Assembly (NCBI RefSeq): GCF_000195275.1
Contig: NC_015385.1
Coordinates: forward strand, 1,504,501 to 1,568,500
Direction of reading: 5' to 3'
DNA length: 64,000 nucleotides
Source of the DNA: Treponema succinifaciens DSM 2489
GTDB taxonomy: Bacteria > Spirochaetota > Spirochaetia > Treponematales > Treponemataceae
The position numbers and the translations under genes were made by a program. The notes beneath the pieces are model-generated. The model was not told where the DNA came from, searched no databases, and saw only the letters and a program-made list of their open reading frames with translations. Below, piece by piece: positions 33,762 through 43,427 of the stretch. Position 1 is the first letter of the stretch. Every line of letters begins with the position of its first letter.

Positions 33762-35693
33762 TTATTTTTCCTCACGGAACGGAGAATATTTTGTTCCGCT
33801 CCACGACATTCCAAGATGCTGGCTGAATTCAAGTGTATTCAGACGCACACCATGAACAATAACAGACAAAAGGTTCAGCACAATATTCAGTCCATGACCA
33901 AAGCATAAAAGAATAACGCCAAAACCAACCATAATCAGCTTGCCAAGCATAGGTCCAGCCATTGTATTTATTGTACTGCTTATAGCTGCACCGGCAAGAG
34001 CAACAGCCCACAAGCGTATATAAGAAACAATGTCGCTGAAAACATTTACAATTCCTAAAAGCACGCTGATAATATTCTTTAGACTTTCAAAAATAGAATC
34101 TTTAATACTTCCGTCATAATTTGAAAATATAAAATTCAATGCAAACCCAAAGAAAAGCACACCAAGCGCAACATAAGGAATTGGAAGCCAGCCGATTCCA
34201 AAGAAATACAAAGTCTCTTCTGTAATTCCAAGCGGATATTTTACAGCATCAACAACCATGTCCATTACAACATAGTACATTCCCCAAAGCTCAAGCAAAG
34301 AGCCAAGTTCTCCAAGGCACTTTAAGGATTTCCTATAACGAAGAATTCCTTTTATATGGGCAATGCTAAGCTGAACAATAGCAAGGATAAAACAGAAAAT
34401 CTGCTGGTTAGTATTAGAAACATCAGATCCAACTTTTGCAGGTGAAATCGGCGCAAAAGACAAATCCACCATCCATTTTGGAAGTTTTGCTGAATCTATA
34501 CCAAACCAAGTGCAAGTCAAAACACCCCAGCACATTGTACTGAATCCGAGCAAAAAGACAAGCACATTTACAGAAGAAAATGCCTTTCCGTTTTTTGCGC
34601 CTTTAGCCATAAGCCCAATTGCAAGCGCGCAGATTAATGCACCATATCCCGCATCTCCAAAAATCATTGCAAAGAAAATGCAGAAGAAGAGCAAGAACCA
34701 GCCTGAAATATCATACTCATGGTAGCCCGGCGTAACATCAAGAAAGTTTGTAAGCGGATAAATAAGTTCTACAAGCTTATTGTTTTTTAGCTTTGTAGGA
34801 ACCGGATCATCATCCGCAGGATCAGAAGCCACAAATGCCCAACCGTTTTCTGCGCATACAACTTTGAAATTTTTCATTGAGTCAACTGGAATATACCCTG
34901 TAAGCCAAGCAAGTTTCGTTTCCTCGCCATCAGAATTTTCATTTGAAGATTCTGATTCCATGCCGCTGTACAAATTTTCAAATTCAATATCAGAGGCAAG
35001 CTGCTTCTTATAATTAAGCAAAGCAGTGCGGAATTTTTTCTCTGCAAAAATCTTCTTGTCTATTACTTCAATTCCATGCTCGTCATCTACAATATTTTTC
35101 TTCATCTGACGAGTAGAATATTCAGGCAAAGGAACAGCATACGCTTCAGCCGGAAGACCTGCAGGACGCTCTTCAAGTTCTGTTTCTGATTTTAGCAAAA
35201 ACCTAGAAACTTTATTTATGGAATTTACAAGAACAGTTTCGCAATCTTCGCCAATCATCTGGTACTTTTCAGAAGGAATTTCATACATATATAGGAAAAT
35301 TCCTTTTTCTGCAAAAGCCTTAAATTCCTCAGGATCTATGTCGCCCCATTTTTCAAGCCGGGCAAGTTCATTTTTATTCTGGGAAATTAAATCAAAAAGC
35401 GTTTTTTTTCTGTCGCTTAAAGATATTATTTCCTTCGCCTTTTCCCGAGCTGAATCTTTGTCAAGTTTTTCCTGAATTAAAGCAGGAGACTTTTTTGACT
35501 CTTTTATTTCATCAAGAATAGAAATGGCCTTGTCAGTTTCCGCAGCAGATTCCCTGTAAGCAGAAAGTGCCGGACTAGAGCCTTCCACAGCCTCCAAATG
35601 CAGAACTCCAGCTTTTCTAAGCTGCTTTAAAGAAGCCTTTCTTGTTGAATCAAGAATAACCAAAGAGACTTTTTTCATCTGCACAATAGCCAT
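33762..35693 (-). CDS. atpI: V-type ATP synthase subunit I
   Basis: Subunit I is the membrane stator that carries ions past the K ring. The 643-residue protein has a soluble N-terminal half with coiled coils (about 1-300) and a C-terminal half of seven or eight membrane helices. These include FAMIFGDAGYGALICALAIG, SYIRLWAVALAGAAISSTIN with the conserved Arg, and FGHGLNIVLNLLSVIVHGVRLNTLEF. The length is normal. It is one base from the B/D chimera upstream. Confidence 0.93.
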   Translation of the reverse strand: MAIVQMKKVSLVILDSTRKASLKQLRKAGVLHLEAVEGSSPALSAYRESAAETDKAISILDEIKESKKSPALIQEKLDKDSAREKAKEIISLSDRKKTLFDLISQNKNELARLEKWGDIDPEEFKAFAEKGIFLYMYEIPSEKYQMIGEDCETVLVNSINKVSRFLLKSETELEERPAGLPAEAYAVPLPEYSTRQMKKNIVDDEHGIEVIDKKIFAEKKFRTALLNYKKQLASDIEFENLYSGMESESSNENSDGEETKLAWLTGYIPVDSMKNFKVVCAENGWAFVASDPADDDPVPTKLKNNKLVELIYPLTNFLDVTPGYHEYDISGWFLLFFCIFFAMIFGDAGYGALICALAIGLMAKGAKNGKAFSSVNVLVFLLGFSTMCWGVLTCTWFGIDSAKLPKWMVDLSFAPISPAKVGSDVSNTNQQIFCFILAIVQLSIAHIKGILRYRKSLKCLGELGSLLELWGMYYVVMDMVVDAVKYPLGITEETLYFFGIGWLPIPYVALGVLFFGFALNFIFSNYDGSIKDSIFESLKNIISVLLGIVNVFSDIVSYIRLWAVALAGAAISSTINTMAGPMLGKLIMVGFGVILLCFGHGLNIVLNLLSVIVHGVRLNTLEFSQHLGMSWSGTKYSPFREEK

Positions 35694-36877
35694 TATTCAG
35701 CCTCCTTAGCATCAGCCTGAAGTTTTTTCTTGGAAATTTTTGAGCGTACAACAGCATTGACCTGCTCATCTCCAAGAAAAATTCCTATGCGCTTGATATT
35801 AGCTTTTGTTTCAGGAATTTTTACTTTTTCAAACAGATTTACACGCTGAGTTGTTGTGCGAAGCTCTTTTGCCAAAAGCCTTACCTGCTCGTCAAGAACT
35901 TCCGCCTCCAAATCAAGCTCAAGCGCTTTTTCCATTCTATCCGCAGCCATATCAATCCAAAGAGGAGTTGAATAAAGGTTATAGTCGCCACGTCCGAAAT
36001 CTGCGCCTTCATAAACCGTTATAGAGCCAGAATCAGCAAAGTCAACAGCCTTTTCATAGCGACTTGCAAGCTGAGAGTACAAGTCTCCCGGATAACCACG
36101 GTTAGAAGGAACTTGCTCCTGAGTAATTGCGATTTCCTTCATTGAATCAGCGAAGTTTGTCATATCTGTAAGAAGAACAAGAACGTCCTTTCCCTGAAGC
36201 GCAAACTGCTCAGCAACTGCAAGCGAAAGATCCGGAATCTTAATGCATTCAACAGTCGGATCAGCAGCAGTATGAACAAACATTACAGTCTTGCTCAATG
36301 CGCCGCCTTCTTCCAATGTTTTTTTGAAGTAAAGATAATCGTCATACTTCAAGCCCATTCCGCCAAGAACAATAACATCAGCCTGTGCCTGCATAGCGAT
36401 ACGGGCCAAAAGCTGATTGTAAGGTTCACCTGAAATTGAGAAAATAGGAATTTTCTGGCTGACAACCAAAGTATTGAAAACATCAATCATTGGAATGTTT
36501 GTACGCATCATCCTATTTGGATTAATACGTTTTGCAGGGTTTACAGAAGGACCGCCGATTGCAACAAGATTTTCAGTCAATGCAGGGCCGTGGTCTCTTG
36601 GCTCTGCTGAACCGTTAAAAATACGTCCAAGTAAATTTTCGCTGAAAGAAACACGCATTTCGTGTCCCAAGAAGCGAATCTGGTCATTTGTAGCAACACC
36701 GCGTCCGCCAGCAAAAACCTGCAATGAAACTGTATCGCCGTCAATCTTATTCACTTCAGCAAGGGACTTTCCGAATCTTGTGTTTATTTCAGCAAGTTCA
36801 TTAAGCTTTACGCCTTTTGCTTTTACAGTAATAACGCTTCCGTTTATGCTTTCAATTTTGCTATATACTTTATTCAT
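35693..36877 (-). CDS. In-frame chimera: N-terminal V-ATPase subunit B joined to C-terminal subunit D
   Basis: Residues 1 to about 288 are V-ATPase subunit B ([56 protein letters not shown]). Right after GSITV the protein changes to the C-terminal half of subunit D ([38 protein letters not shown]). The last 150 or so residues of B, the intergenic space and the first 100 or so residues of D are missing. The order A-B-D-I-K is the usual one, so the join lies exactly where two neighbouring genes should be. As written, neither the nucleotide-binding hexamer nor the central stalk could be complete. The cause may be a real deletion or an assembly collapse. The gene overlaps atpA by one base. Confidence 0.88.
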   Translation of the reverse strand: MNKVYSKIESINGSVITVKAKGVKLNELAEINTRFGKSLAEVNKIDGDTVSLQVFAGGRGVATNDQIRFLGHEMRVSFSENLLGRIFNGSAEPRDHGPALTENLVAIGGPSVNPAKRINPNRMMRTNIPMIDVFNTLVVSQKIPIFSISGEPYNQLLARIAMQAQADVIVLGGMGLKYDDYLYFKKTLEEGGALSKTVMFVHTAADPTVECIKIPDLSLAVAEQFALQGKDVLVLLTDMTNFADSMKEIAITQEQVPSNRGYPGDLYSQLASRYEKAVDFADSGSITVYEGADFGRGDYNLYSTPLWIDMAADRMEKALELDLEAEVLDEQVRLLAKELRTTTQRVNLFEKVKIPETKANIKRIGIFLGDEQVNAVVRSKISKKKLQADAKEAE

Positions 36878-38646
36878 TATTCACCGTCCTTGAGAAGCTT
36901 CTTTGCCTCGTTAGATACCTGCGCATTTTTTGAAGACAAAGTACTTTCTATGACTTTTTCAGCTTTTGTAAAATCCGAGCTCTTGAATTCCTTGTAGTTC
37001 ATATCAATGAAATTCTGGCGCAAAGTATTAAAGAAGTTGCGGGCATCGTCTTTTTCTTCAAAGTCAAAGTCAGAGCCAAGAATTTCAACAATTTTATTGA
37101 AAACATATTTCTGACGTTCTACAGAAGATGCGCCTTCAATTTCATCAAAACTATCCTGCTGCATATAGACGGCATCAAGGAATTCACTCTTCAAGTAAAT
37201 AACAAAATCTGAAAGGCTTGTTCCTTCTTCACCAATAACTTTCATCATTTGGTTGACTTCTGCGCCTCTTTTATAGACATTGCGAGCAAACTCAACAAGA
37301 TTATGTCCAATTGTAGATTTGTATTTTGACCAGGAATCAAGCGGATCAATAGAAGGATAACGGCGCGCATCGGAACGTTCGCGGCTAAGACCATGGAATG
37401 CGCCAACAACTTTCAAAGTTGCCTGAGTAACAGGCTCTTCAAAGTTTCCACCAGCAGGAGAAACTGTTCCACCGATTGTAACAGAACCGACATTTCCATC
37501 GCGGAGCTTTACAATTCCCGCGCGTTCATAGAAAGAAGCGATTGTTGACTCCAAATATGCAGGGAACGCTTCTTCACCAGGAATTTCCTCCAAGCGGCCG
37601 GACATTTCACGCATAGCCTGCGCCCATCTTGAAGTAGAATCAGCAAGAAGAAGAACATTAAGTCCCATCTGACGGTAATATTCTGCAAGAGTAACGCCTG
37701 TGTAGCACGAAGCTTCGCGCGAAGCAACCGGCATAGAAGATGTATTGCAGATTATGATTGTGCGCTCCATAAGAGAACGGCCTGTGCGAGGGTCTTTAAG
37801 TTCTGGGAATTCTGTAAGAGTTTCTACAACTTCACCAGCGCGTTCTCCACAAGCTGCGATAATTACAATGTCAACATCGGCATTGCGGCTTGTTGTATGC
37901 TGAAGAACAGTTTTTCCAGCTCCAAACGGACCAGGAATACAATATGTTCCGCCTTTTGCAACAGGGAAAAATGTATCAATCAGGCGGACTTTAGTAACCA
38001 TCGGCTCATCAGGGCTAAGACGCTCTGCATAGCAATTTACAGCGCGTTTTACAGGCCATTTAAAGCTCATGCTGATATTTACAGATTTTCCTTTTTCATC
38101 AGCGAGAGTTGCAATAGTATCGTGAATTTTATATTCGCCTGCCTTTGCAATTTTTTTGATTGTGTAAGTTCCAAGGAATCCAAAAGGAACAAGGATTTTG
38201 TGGGTAAAAGGTCCTTCTGGAACAGTTCCAATGTTGTCTCCTGCAAAAACCTTGTCGCCTTCTTTTGCAGTAGGAGTGAATTCCCACTTTTTATTTTCAT
38301 CAAGAGCAGGAAGATAAACGCCGCGCTCAAGAAAGTATCCAGATTTTTCAGCAAGAAGAGGAAGCGGATTCTGCAATCCATCATAAACCTGACCTAAAAG
38401 ACCAGGACCAACTTCAACGCTAAGCAAATCTCCAGTAAATTCTACAGAACAATCTGTTGAAATACCATTTGTCATTTCGTAAATCTGCATCTGCGCTGTA
38501 TTTCCGCGGATACGGATTACCTCTCCCTTCAGGCTTTTTCCGCCAACTTTAACGTAGCCTACTTCATTGAGAGATACCTTTCCATCGAATTCAACAGAAA
38601 CCATGTTTCCATTGACAGCAACAACTTTGCCTTTTGTATCAGTCAT
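36877..38646 (-). CDS. atpA: V-type ATP synthase catalytic subunit A
   Basis: This is the ATP-hydrolysing or synthesising subunit. The 589-residue protein has the family's non-homologous insert, Walker [12 protein letters not shown] (about 230-240), Walker B-like [17 protein letters not shown], and the [21 protein letters not shown] segment. The length is normal and no lesion is seen. It overlaps DUF2764 (four bases) and the B/D chimera (one base), so all are translationally coupled. Confidence 0.95.
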   Translation of the reverse strand: MTDTKGKVVAVNGNMVSVEFDGKVSLNEVGYVKVGGKSLKGEVIRIRGNTAQMQIYEMTNGISTDCSVEFTGDLLSVEVGPGLLGQVYDGLQNPLPLLAEKSGYFLERGVYLPALDENKKWEFTPTAKEGDKVFAGDNIGTVPEGPFTHKILVPFGFLGTYTIKKIAKAGEYKIHDTIATLADEKGKSVNISMSFKWPVKRAVNCYAERLSPDEPMVTKVRLIDTFFPVAKGGTYCIPGPFGAGKTVLQHTTSRNADVDIVIIAACGERAGEVVETLTEFPELKDPRTGRSLMERTIIICNTSSMPVASREASCYTGVTLAEYYRQMGLNVLLLADSTSRWAQAMREMSGRLEEIPGEEAFPAYLESTIASFYERAGIVKLRDGNVGSVTIGGTVSPAGGNFEEPVTQATLKVVGAFHGLSRERSDARRYPSIDPLDSWSKYKSTIGHNLVEFARNVYKRGAEVNQMMKVIGEEGTSLSDFVIYLKSEFLDAVYMQQDSFDEIEGASSVERQKYVFNKIVEILGSDFDFEEKDDARNFFNTLRQNFIDMNYKEFKSSDFTKAEKVIESTLSSKNAQVSNEAKKLLKDGE

Positions 38647-39191
38647 TTCTTTTCTCCAAGAATTTCATCATAAATTTTGTGGTAAGAAGCCAAGCCTTCA
38701 TCCTTGTTAAACTTCTTCATCCGCTCGGCAAGCATCAACTTCAGTCCATAGCTATAAACCGCATCAACTGAAAAATTGTCCAGAGGCGAAATCCGATCCA
38801 AAATTCCAAGACGGTACTGATTAAGATACTGCTCCGCCGCCAAAGGACTGTCCATTCCAGTAGCAGTCCGAGCGGCCTGAATAGACTCACCATCACTTGC
38901 AGAAGGAAGATCCTTTATATCTTTCTTCATTTTTAAGGCCCTGATTTGAGCCAATGCAAGTCGAAGGCATCTTTCTTTTTCGTACCATTCATCAAGGAAA
39001 ACTGAACCAGTTGAAACAGGCTCAACAGGAGGTTCCAGCGTAAGTTTTTCAGCAAGCTTCGCAGATTTTTCAGACATAAAACGGCTGCACAAATCCTTGA
39101 AATATCCAACTGTAAGCGGAAGTTTCTGAGAACTGTCATCATTTACAGAAATTGCCGGAAGCTGGGCAACCAAATAATAGAGATGTTCCAC
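38643..39191 (-). CDS. DUF2764 protein of the V-ATPase operon
   Basis: The 182-residue protein starts MEHLYYLVAQLPAISVND and is helical. It sits between the E and A subunit genes with one- and four-base overlaps. Genes of this family occupy the same place in other spirochaetal and Bacteroidetes V-ATPase operons, where a canonical subunit C is missing. A role replacing subunit C, linking stalk and membrane ring, is inferred from position. Confidence 0.75.
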   Translation of the reverse strand: MEHLYYLVAQLPAISVNDDSSQKLPLTVGYFKDLCSRFMSEKSAKLAEKLTLEPPVEPVSTGSVFLDEWYEKERCLRLALAQIRALKMKKDIKDLPSASDGESIQAARTATGMDSPLAAEQYLNQYRLGILDRISPLDNFSVDAVYSYGLKLMLAERMKKFNKDEGLASYHKIYDEILGEKK

Positions 39192-39931
39192 TATTTTGTT
39201 TCCTTTGTAGTTTTTGCACGTGATTTTGCCGCTGGCTTTGCAGTAGTTTTCTTAGCCTTTGAAGCCGCCGGTTTCTTTTCTTCTTCTACAGCAGGCTTTG
39301 GCTCTTCCTCTGAAATTCCTGCAGCAGCCTTTTTCATAATTTCTGTTGTCTTTGGATTCAAATATGCACTGAACAAAGCCGCAACTTCTTCTGCGCTAAA
39401 ATCATAAAATGCAGAGCCATTCTTCGAGCCGATTCTAAACCCTGCAGAAAGGGAAGCATCGCTTTTTATTACAAGCCCCTTTGCAATTTTTGCTTTCAAT
39501 GCAGTTTTCAAGCTTGTCTCAAGAGCTTTTAAATCCTTTGCAGGCAAAAGAAGTGAAACATCATCCACATCCAGATTGGCAGACCAAGCTTTTACAGTTT
39601 CAGGAATCAATTTTTTGAGCAAATCCTTATCCATTGCTTTTTCTGTTTCGGAATTTACAATGGAGGAAAGTTCCTTGTTTATTCCGTCGCGGAATGAAAT
39701 GATAAGGTTTCGTCCAGCCTGCGCAATAGCATCCTCGCTGGCTTTTTCCATGCGATCAGTTTCAGCTTTTGCAGTTTTTATTATGCTGTCAGCTTTAACT
39801 TCAGCATCGCTTACAATTGAAGCGGCTTTTTTTTCCGCATCGGCAATAATCTTGCGGGCGGCAGATTCTGCACTGGAGACACCGTCCTTTTTGATTTTTT
39901 CGATTAATTCCTGTAATTGAATGTCCATCAC
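39191..39931 (-). CDS. atpE: V-type ATP synthase subunit E with Lys/Ala-rich tail
   Basis: Subunit E forms the peripheral stalk. The 246-residue protein begins with the long helix typical of the family (MDIQLQELIEKIKKDGVSSAESAA, then ADAEKKAASIVSDAE) and a globular C-terminal part. It then adds an unusual tail of about 35 residues rich in K, A, T and P (EEKKPAASKAKKTTAKPAAK). The tail resembles histone-H1-like low complexity and may be a flexible linker. It is the first gene of the operon in this window. Confidence 0.85.
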   Translation of the reverse strand: MMDIQLQELIEKIKKDGVSSAESAARKIIADAEKKAASIVSDAEVKADSIIKTAKAETDRMEKASEDAIAQAGRNLIISFRDGINKELSSIVNSETEKAMDKDLLKKLIPETVKAWSANLDVDDVSLLLPAKDLKALETSLKTALKAKIAKGLVIKSDASLSAGFRIGSKNGSAFYDFSAEEVAALFSAYLNPKTTEIMKKAAAGISEEEPKPAVEEEKKPAASKAKKTTAKPAAKSRAKTTKETK

Positions 39932-39964
39932 AACCTCTTTATATTTTTCTATAATTGCTGAAAA

Positions 39965-41005
39965 CTAAAAACCAAATTTATAAACCGTAGTTTCATGGTA
40001 CAGTTTTTCTGGAGTTACTATGCAACTTGGAAAATTCTCATGGTTCGGAGCATCAGGATAAGCCTCAGTTTCCATGCAGACAGCGTCATGAGATTTTAAA
40101 GGATAGCCGTTCTTTCCAACTCCATCAATAAAATTTGCTGTATAAATCTGGCAGGCAGGCAACGTTGTAGAAACTGTCATTGTGCGTCCGCTGGCAGGAT
40201 CTTTTAACACCGCGAATTCAACTAAACTTCCATTATATGAATCAATGCAATAAGCATGGTCATATCCCGAGCCAGTTTCTTTTATATCTTTGCCAATAAG
40301 TTTTGGAACTCTAAAGTCAAAAGCTTTTTTTTCATCAACAGAACAAAGGTTTCCAGACGGAATGAGATGCTCGTCAACTTCAACAAATTTTGAGCAATCC
40401 ATCTTGAGTTCCTGATCTTCAATAGAACCGCCATCATAGCCTTTCAAATTGAAATAAGCATGGTTCGTAAGGTTTACTGGAGTTGGAGCGTCTGTCTTGG
40501 CAAAATAATCCAAAGTAAGCTCATTGTCTTCATTTAATGTGTAGGTGACTTTTATTTTCAAATTGCCAGGCATATTTTGTTCGCCAGCAGGACTTATTCG
40601 TGAAAATTCAATTCCAAGACCTTTGTCAGTACGGATTTTTTTTGCAGACCACAGCTTCTTTTCGTAACGGTCGAAGCCGCCATGAAGACAGTTTTCGCCG
40701 TCATTTTTATCAAGCTGGTAAGTTTTTCCATTTAGAGAAAAAGCAGCGCCGCCGATTCTGTTTGCAAAGCGACCAACTACAGTTCCAAAACAGCTACCGC
40801 TAGAAGCATAGCCTTCCAAAGTTGAACAGCCCAAAAGAACATCGACTTTTTTTCCGCCTTTTGCAGGTAAAAGAATGCTTGTAATTGTGCATCCATAATC
40901 TATAGCAGAAAAGCTCATGGAGCCATTTGAAACTGTGTACAAATGAACTTTTCTTCCATCATACAGAGTTCCAAATTTGACCTTTTTAAATTTCAAATTA
41001 CTCAT
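39965..41005 (-). CDS. galM: Aldose 1-epimerase (galactose mutarotase)
   Basis: GalM interconverts alpha and beta anomers of galactose or glucose before the Leloir pathway. The 346-residue protein has GRFANRIGGAAFSLNG (about 80), the catalytic His in TNHAYFNLKG (about 178), GYDHAYCID, and the catalytic Glu in ETEAYPDAPNHENFPS (about 306). A longer frame from 41041 is rejected because a promoter with TATATT lies seven bases before the ATG at 41005. It fits use of galactose released by the two GH53 enzymes in this window. Confidence 0.9.
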   Translation of the reverse strand: MSNLKFKKVKFGTLYDGRKVHLYTVSNGSMSFSAIDYGCTITSILLPAKGGKKVDVLLGCSTLEGYASSGSCFGTVVGRFANRIGGAAFSLNGKTYQLDKNDGENCLHGGFDRYEKKLWSAKKIRTDKGLGIEFSRISPAGEQNMPGNLKIKVTYTLNEDNELTLDYFAKTDAPTPVNLTNHAYFNLKGYDGGSIEDQELKMDCSKFVEVDEHLIPSGNLCSVDEKKAFDFRVPKLIGKDIKETGSGYDHAYCIDSYNGSLVEFAVLKDPASGRTMTVSTTLPACQIYTANFIDGVGKNGYPLKSHDAVCMETEAYPDAPNHENFPSCIVTPEKLYHETTVYKFGF

Positions 41006-41012
41006 AGATAAA

Positions 41013-41041
41013 AATATACTCTGATTCGTTTCAAAGTTCAA
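41013..41041 (-). promoter_or_regulatory. Promoter of galM giving a leaderless mRNA
   Basis: On the minus strand TTGAAC (41036-41041) and TATATT (41013-41018) are spaced by 17 bases. Seven bases separate the -10 box from the ATG at 41005. Confidence 0.55.
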
Positions 41042-41101
41042 GAAAAAAAAGCTATTTTGGGAAAATATTTATTAAAACAAGTCCGCAAAAATTATAAAAA
41101 A

Positions 41102-41680
41102 TTAAGAAAATTCTATTACAAGTTTTACTTCCTGAATACTTCGGCCTGTTTTTCTTGCAATTTCTTCTGCCGGAATTCCAAGGGCGCGCAGTTCCAAAAC
41201 CTGTACTTTAAAGTCTTTTTTAGGAACAATAGGATTTTCCGACATAAAAAGCTCAGGCTCAACTACGGGAATTTTCCTGACTTCAACTTCCGGTCTGGGA
41301 AGATTTTTTATTCCAAGCTCATTTTTCGCCTTTTCTGTAAAAAACAAGTCGCCCTGCATAAAGGAATTTTTGGAAGCAGAGTCCAGTTTTTTCTGAAATG
41401 ATTTTGAGCTTTCAGCAAGAGAAAGCTCTTTTTTTAGCATTCCGATTTTTCGTTCAGCCTCTGCGGAAACAGCTTTCAACTGCTTGATTTTATCTTCTAT
41501 TAAATCGATGCTTCTTCCAGCGTTAAAGTTTATACTCTTGATAATTTCTTTTGCCTTTTCATTGGTTTCTTCAATAATTTTATCTGTGGAAAAAAAAGCG
41601 TTGAACTTCTTAAAAAAGACAACCCACATGAGTATATTGAAAAATATTATAAAAACAGCAATGGTCAACGCAAACGGCAT
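41102..41680 (-). CDS. Membrane-anchored coiled-coil protein with C-terminal helix-turn-helix-like domain
   Basis: No named family is recognised with certainty. The 192-residue protein has one N-terminal membrane helix (about 3-24), a coiled coil (about 33-100, EETNEKAKEIIKSI...AEAERKIGMLKKELSL), a linker, and a C-terminal helical hairpin (VLELRALGIPAEEIARKTGR, then SIQEVKLVIE). The last part resembles DUF2802/DUF6115-type domains found near flagellar or chemotaxis genes. It starts six bases after the upstream small gene stops, so both are one unit. Confidence 0.6.
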   Translation of the reverse strand: MPFALTIAVFIIFFNILMWVVFFKKFNAFFSTDKIIEETNEKAKEIIKSINFNAGRSIDLIEDKIKQLKAVSAEAERKIGMLKKELSLAESSKSFQKKLDSASKNSFMQGDLFFTEKAKNELGIKNLPRPEVEVRKIPVVEPELFMSENPIVPKKDFKVQVLELRALGIPAEEIARKTGRSIQEVKLVIEFS

Positions 41681-41686
41681 TTCTTT

Positions 41687-42025
41687 TCAGCTTGTAATAT
41701 CAATATGCTGTCCAAGATTCGGATCTTTTATTTCGTAGACAGTAGGCTTTTTAATCTCTGGCTCTTGCTTTGCGGATTTTCCTTCTCCCTGCAAAAGACC
41801 TTGTCCAGCTCCTCCGCCCTGACTCACGTCAGCCTTAATTTTTGCAGAATCTTCGCTTTGGGAAGTTTCTGTAACAGTCTGGGCTTTTTGAGTCTGCTGC
41901 TGAGCCGTTTTTTCCAGATGCTGCCTGTTCGACATGCTTGCAGTCTGAACTTGCGAAGCATTAAACTGCCCAATCTTATCCATCTGAGAATAAATGGTAG
42001 AAAGATCTATAGGCTGAACAGCCAT
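41687..42025 (-). CDS. Small Gln/Ser-rich protein of unknown function
   Basis: The 112-residue product starts MAVQPIDLSTIYSQMDKIGQFNASQVQ and is hydrophilic and probably disordered. It has a Q/T-rich middle and a short conserved-looking end (YEIKDPNLGQHIDITS). The start at 42025 is chosen because GAGGTG lies just before it. It has no signal peptide. Small proteins of this kind are often encoded beside flagellar genes in treponemes, but nothing here proves such a role. Confidence 0.6.
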   Translation of the reverse strand: MAVQPIDLSTIYSQMDKIGQFNASQVQTASMSNRQHLEKTAQQQTQKAQTVTETSQSEDSAKIKADVSQGGGAGQGLLQGEGKSAKQEPEIKKPTVYEIKDPNLGQHIDITS

Positions 42026-42130
42026 AAGCACCTCGCTTTTTATAATGTAAAAAATCTGCAAAAAAAATTCAGAAATATCCTATAAACAATATTATATATA
42101 TTTCCGTAGAAAATCAACACAAACAACAGT

Positions 42131-43426
42131 TTAATAGTCCATTTTTACCTGAATTGAGCTTCCAAGCCGGATCATGTAAATTTTATTTTCGTAGTTTGCA
42201 TCAATCTGATGATAGCGGACTTCAATACCTGTGTTCCATTCCGCATTTGGAAAAAGCCCTGATTTTATAAAGCCAAATTTCACAAGACCGCTTTTGTCAT
42301 CTTCTGTTTCACTTTTTATAATATGCTGCCATTGCAAGCCAAGCTTCATGTCTTTATTTTTTCCAAGACGCTTCAAGCCCATATCAAGATAAATTCGGCA
42401 GCTGTTTTTTTCAAGTTCTTTGTTGTAAGAATTCTGAAATTCAAAGTTCAAGCCGAAATTCGGATCACGTCCGTCCCACAAATGGTAAAATCCGCCTGTA
42501 AAAACGTACTTTGAAATATCGCGGTGATCATCCGCAAGTTTTCCGATTCCCTGAAAATAAAGATCTGTTCCAAAAACAGTCCGTTTTGCTTCTGCACCGA
42601 CAGTTACTGGAGTTGAGCCAGTTTCCGGCTTTGGATTTTTTCTTCCAAAAATATTGAAAGTTGTATGGAAAAATGTCATTTCAAGAGAACCAGCCGCCGA
42701 AATGTCTTCAAATTCAGGCTCTGTTGAAGTTCCGTTGTACAAAATAATTCCAGACAAAGTTCCAGTCCAAAAAGGAATGCGCAAAAGTCCAGAAACGGTG
42801 TCGGAACTGTCGCTTAAAATATTTGTGTAAAGATAGCCTTGCTTTTCAATTGTCTGGCGGATTTGCTCTTTTTCTTCTTCGGTAAGCTTCTCGTAGTCGG
42901 TATCTGTATAAAGGCTGTATGCGTTTTCTCCGCTGAAAAGTCTTGTATATCCCCAGGTAGTCTCCTTCTTTCCTGCTGTAATGTAAATTCTGTCCCAAAT
43001 CAGATAGTCAAAATAAAGCTCGTCAAGTTTTATGGAATCTTTTTTTGGCGGAAATTTTACGCTGGTTGTTCCGCGCACAGAAAGTGTTTTGTCCAGACGC
43101 GCCATAAAATAAATATAATTCGCCAAGTCAAAATAAACTGAATTCTTAAATTCATTATTTTCGGAATTCTGATTGTGCTTAGTTCCATAGTATCCAAAGT
43201 CAGATTCAAAATGACCTGTGAATTTCAGCGGGATAAAATACTCGGAAGTTCCAATCTTCAACGTTTGCTTGGAAGAAACGTATTCCGAAGCATCGGACTG
43301 CTCAACAACAATGTCTTCTGATTCTGAAAAAAGCAAATCATCATCAAACGAAACATCATCTTCCGCCTGAGAAAAACCAAGAGAAACGCAAAAGAAAAAC
43401 ACCGCTATAAAAAAAATCCGCTTCAT
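42131..43426 (-). CDS. Outer-membrane beta-barrel protein linked to lipoprotein-export operon
   Basis: The 431-residue protein has a signal peptide (about 1-20, ending GFSQ), an acidic N-terminal segment (EDDVSFDDDLLFSESEDIVVE), and then amphipathic strands rich in aromatic residues through to the end (RLGSSIQVKMDY). It looks like a 14-18-strand porin-like barrel. It follows the LolA-like gene by one base, so it belongs to the same operon as the two permeases. It may be the outer-membrane partner of that export system. The family is not identified. Confidence 0.65.
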   Translation of the reverse strand: MKRIFFIAVFFFCVSLGFSQAEDDVSFDDDLLFSESEDIVVEQSDASEYVSSKQTLKIGTSEYFIPLKFTGHFESDFGYYGTKHNQNSENNEFKNSVYFDLANYIYFMARLDKTLSVRGTTSVKFPPKKDSIKLDELYFDYLIWDRIYITAGKKETTWGYTRLFSGENAYSLYTDTDYEKLTEEEKEQIRQTIEKQGYLYTNILSDSSDTVSGLLRIPFWTGTLSGIILYNGTSTEPEFEDISAAGSLEMTFFHTTFNIFGRKNPKPETGSTPVTVGAEAKRTVFGTDLYFQGIGKLADDHRDISKYVFTGGFYHLWDGRDPNFGLNFEFQNSYNKELEKNSCRIYLDMGLKRLGKNKDMKLGLQWQHIIKSETEDDKSGLVKFGFIKSGLFPNAEWNTGIEVRYHQIDANYENKIYMIRLGSSIQVKMDY

Positions 43427-43427
43427 T

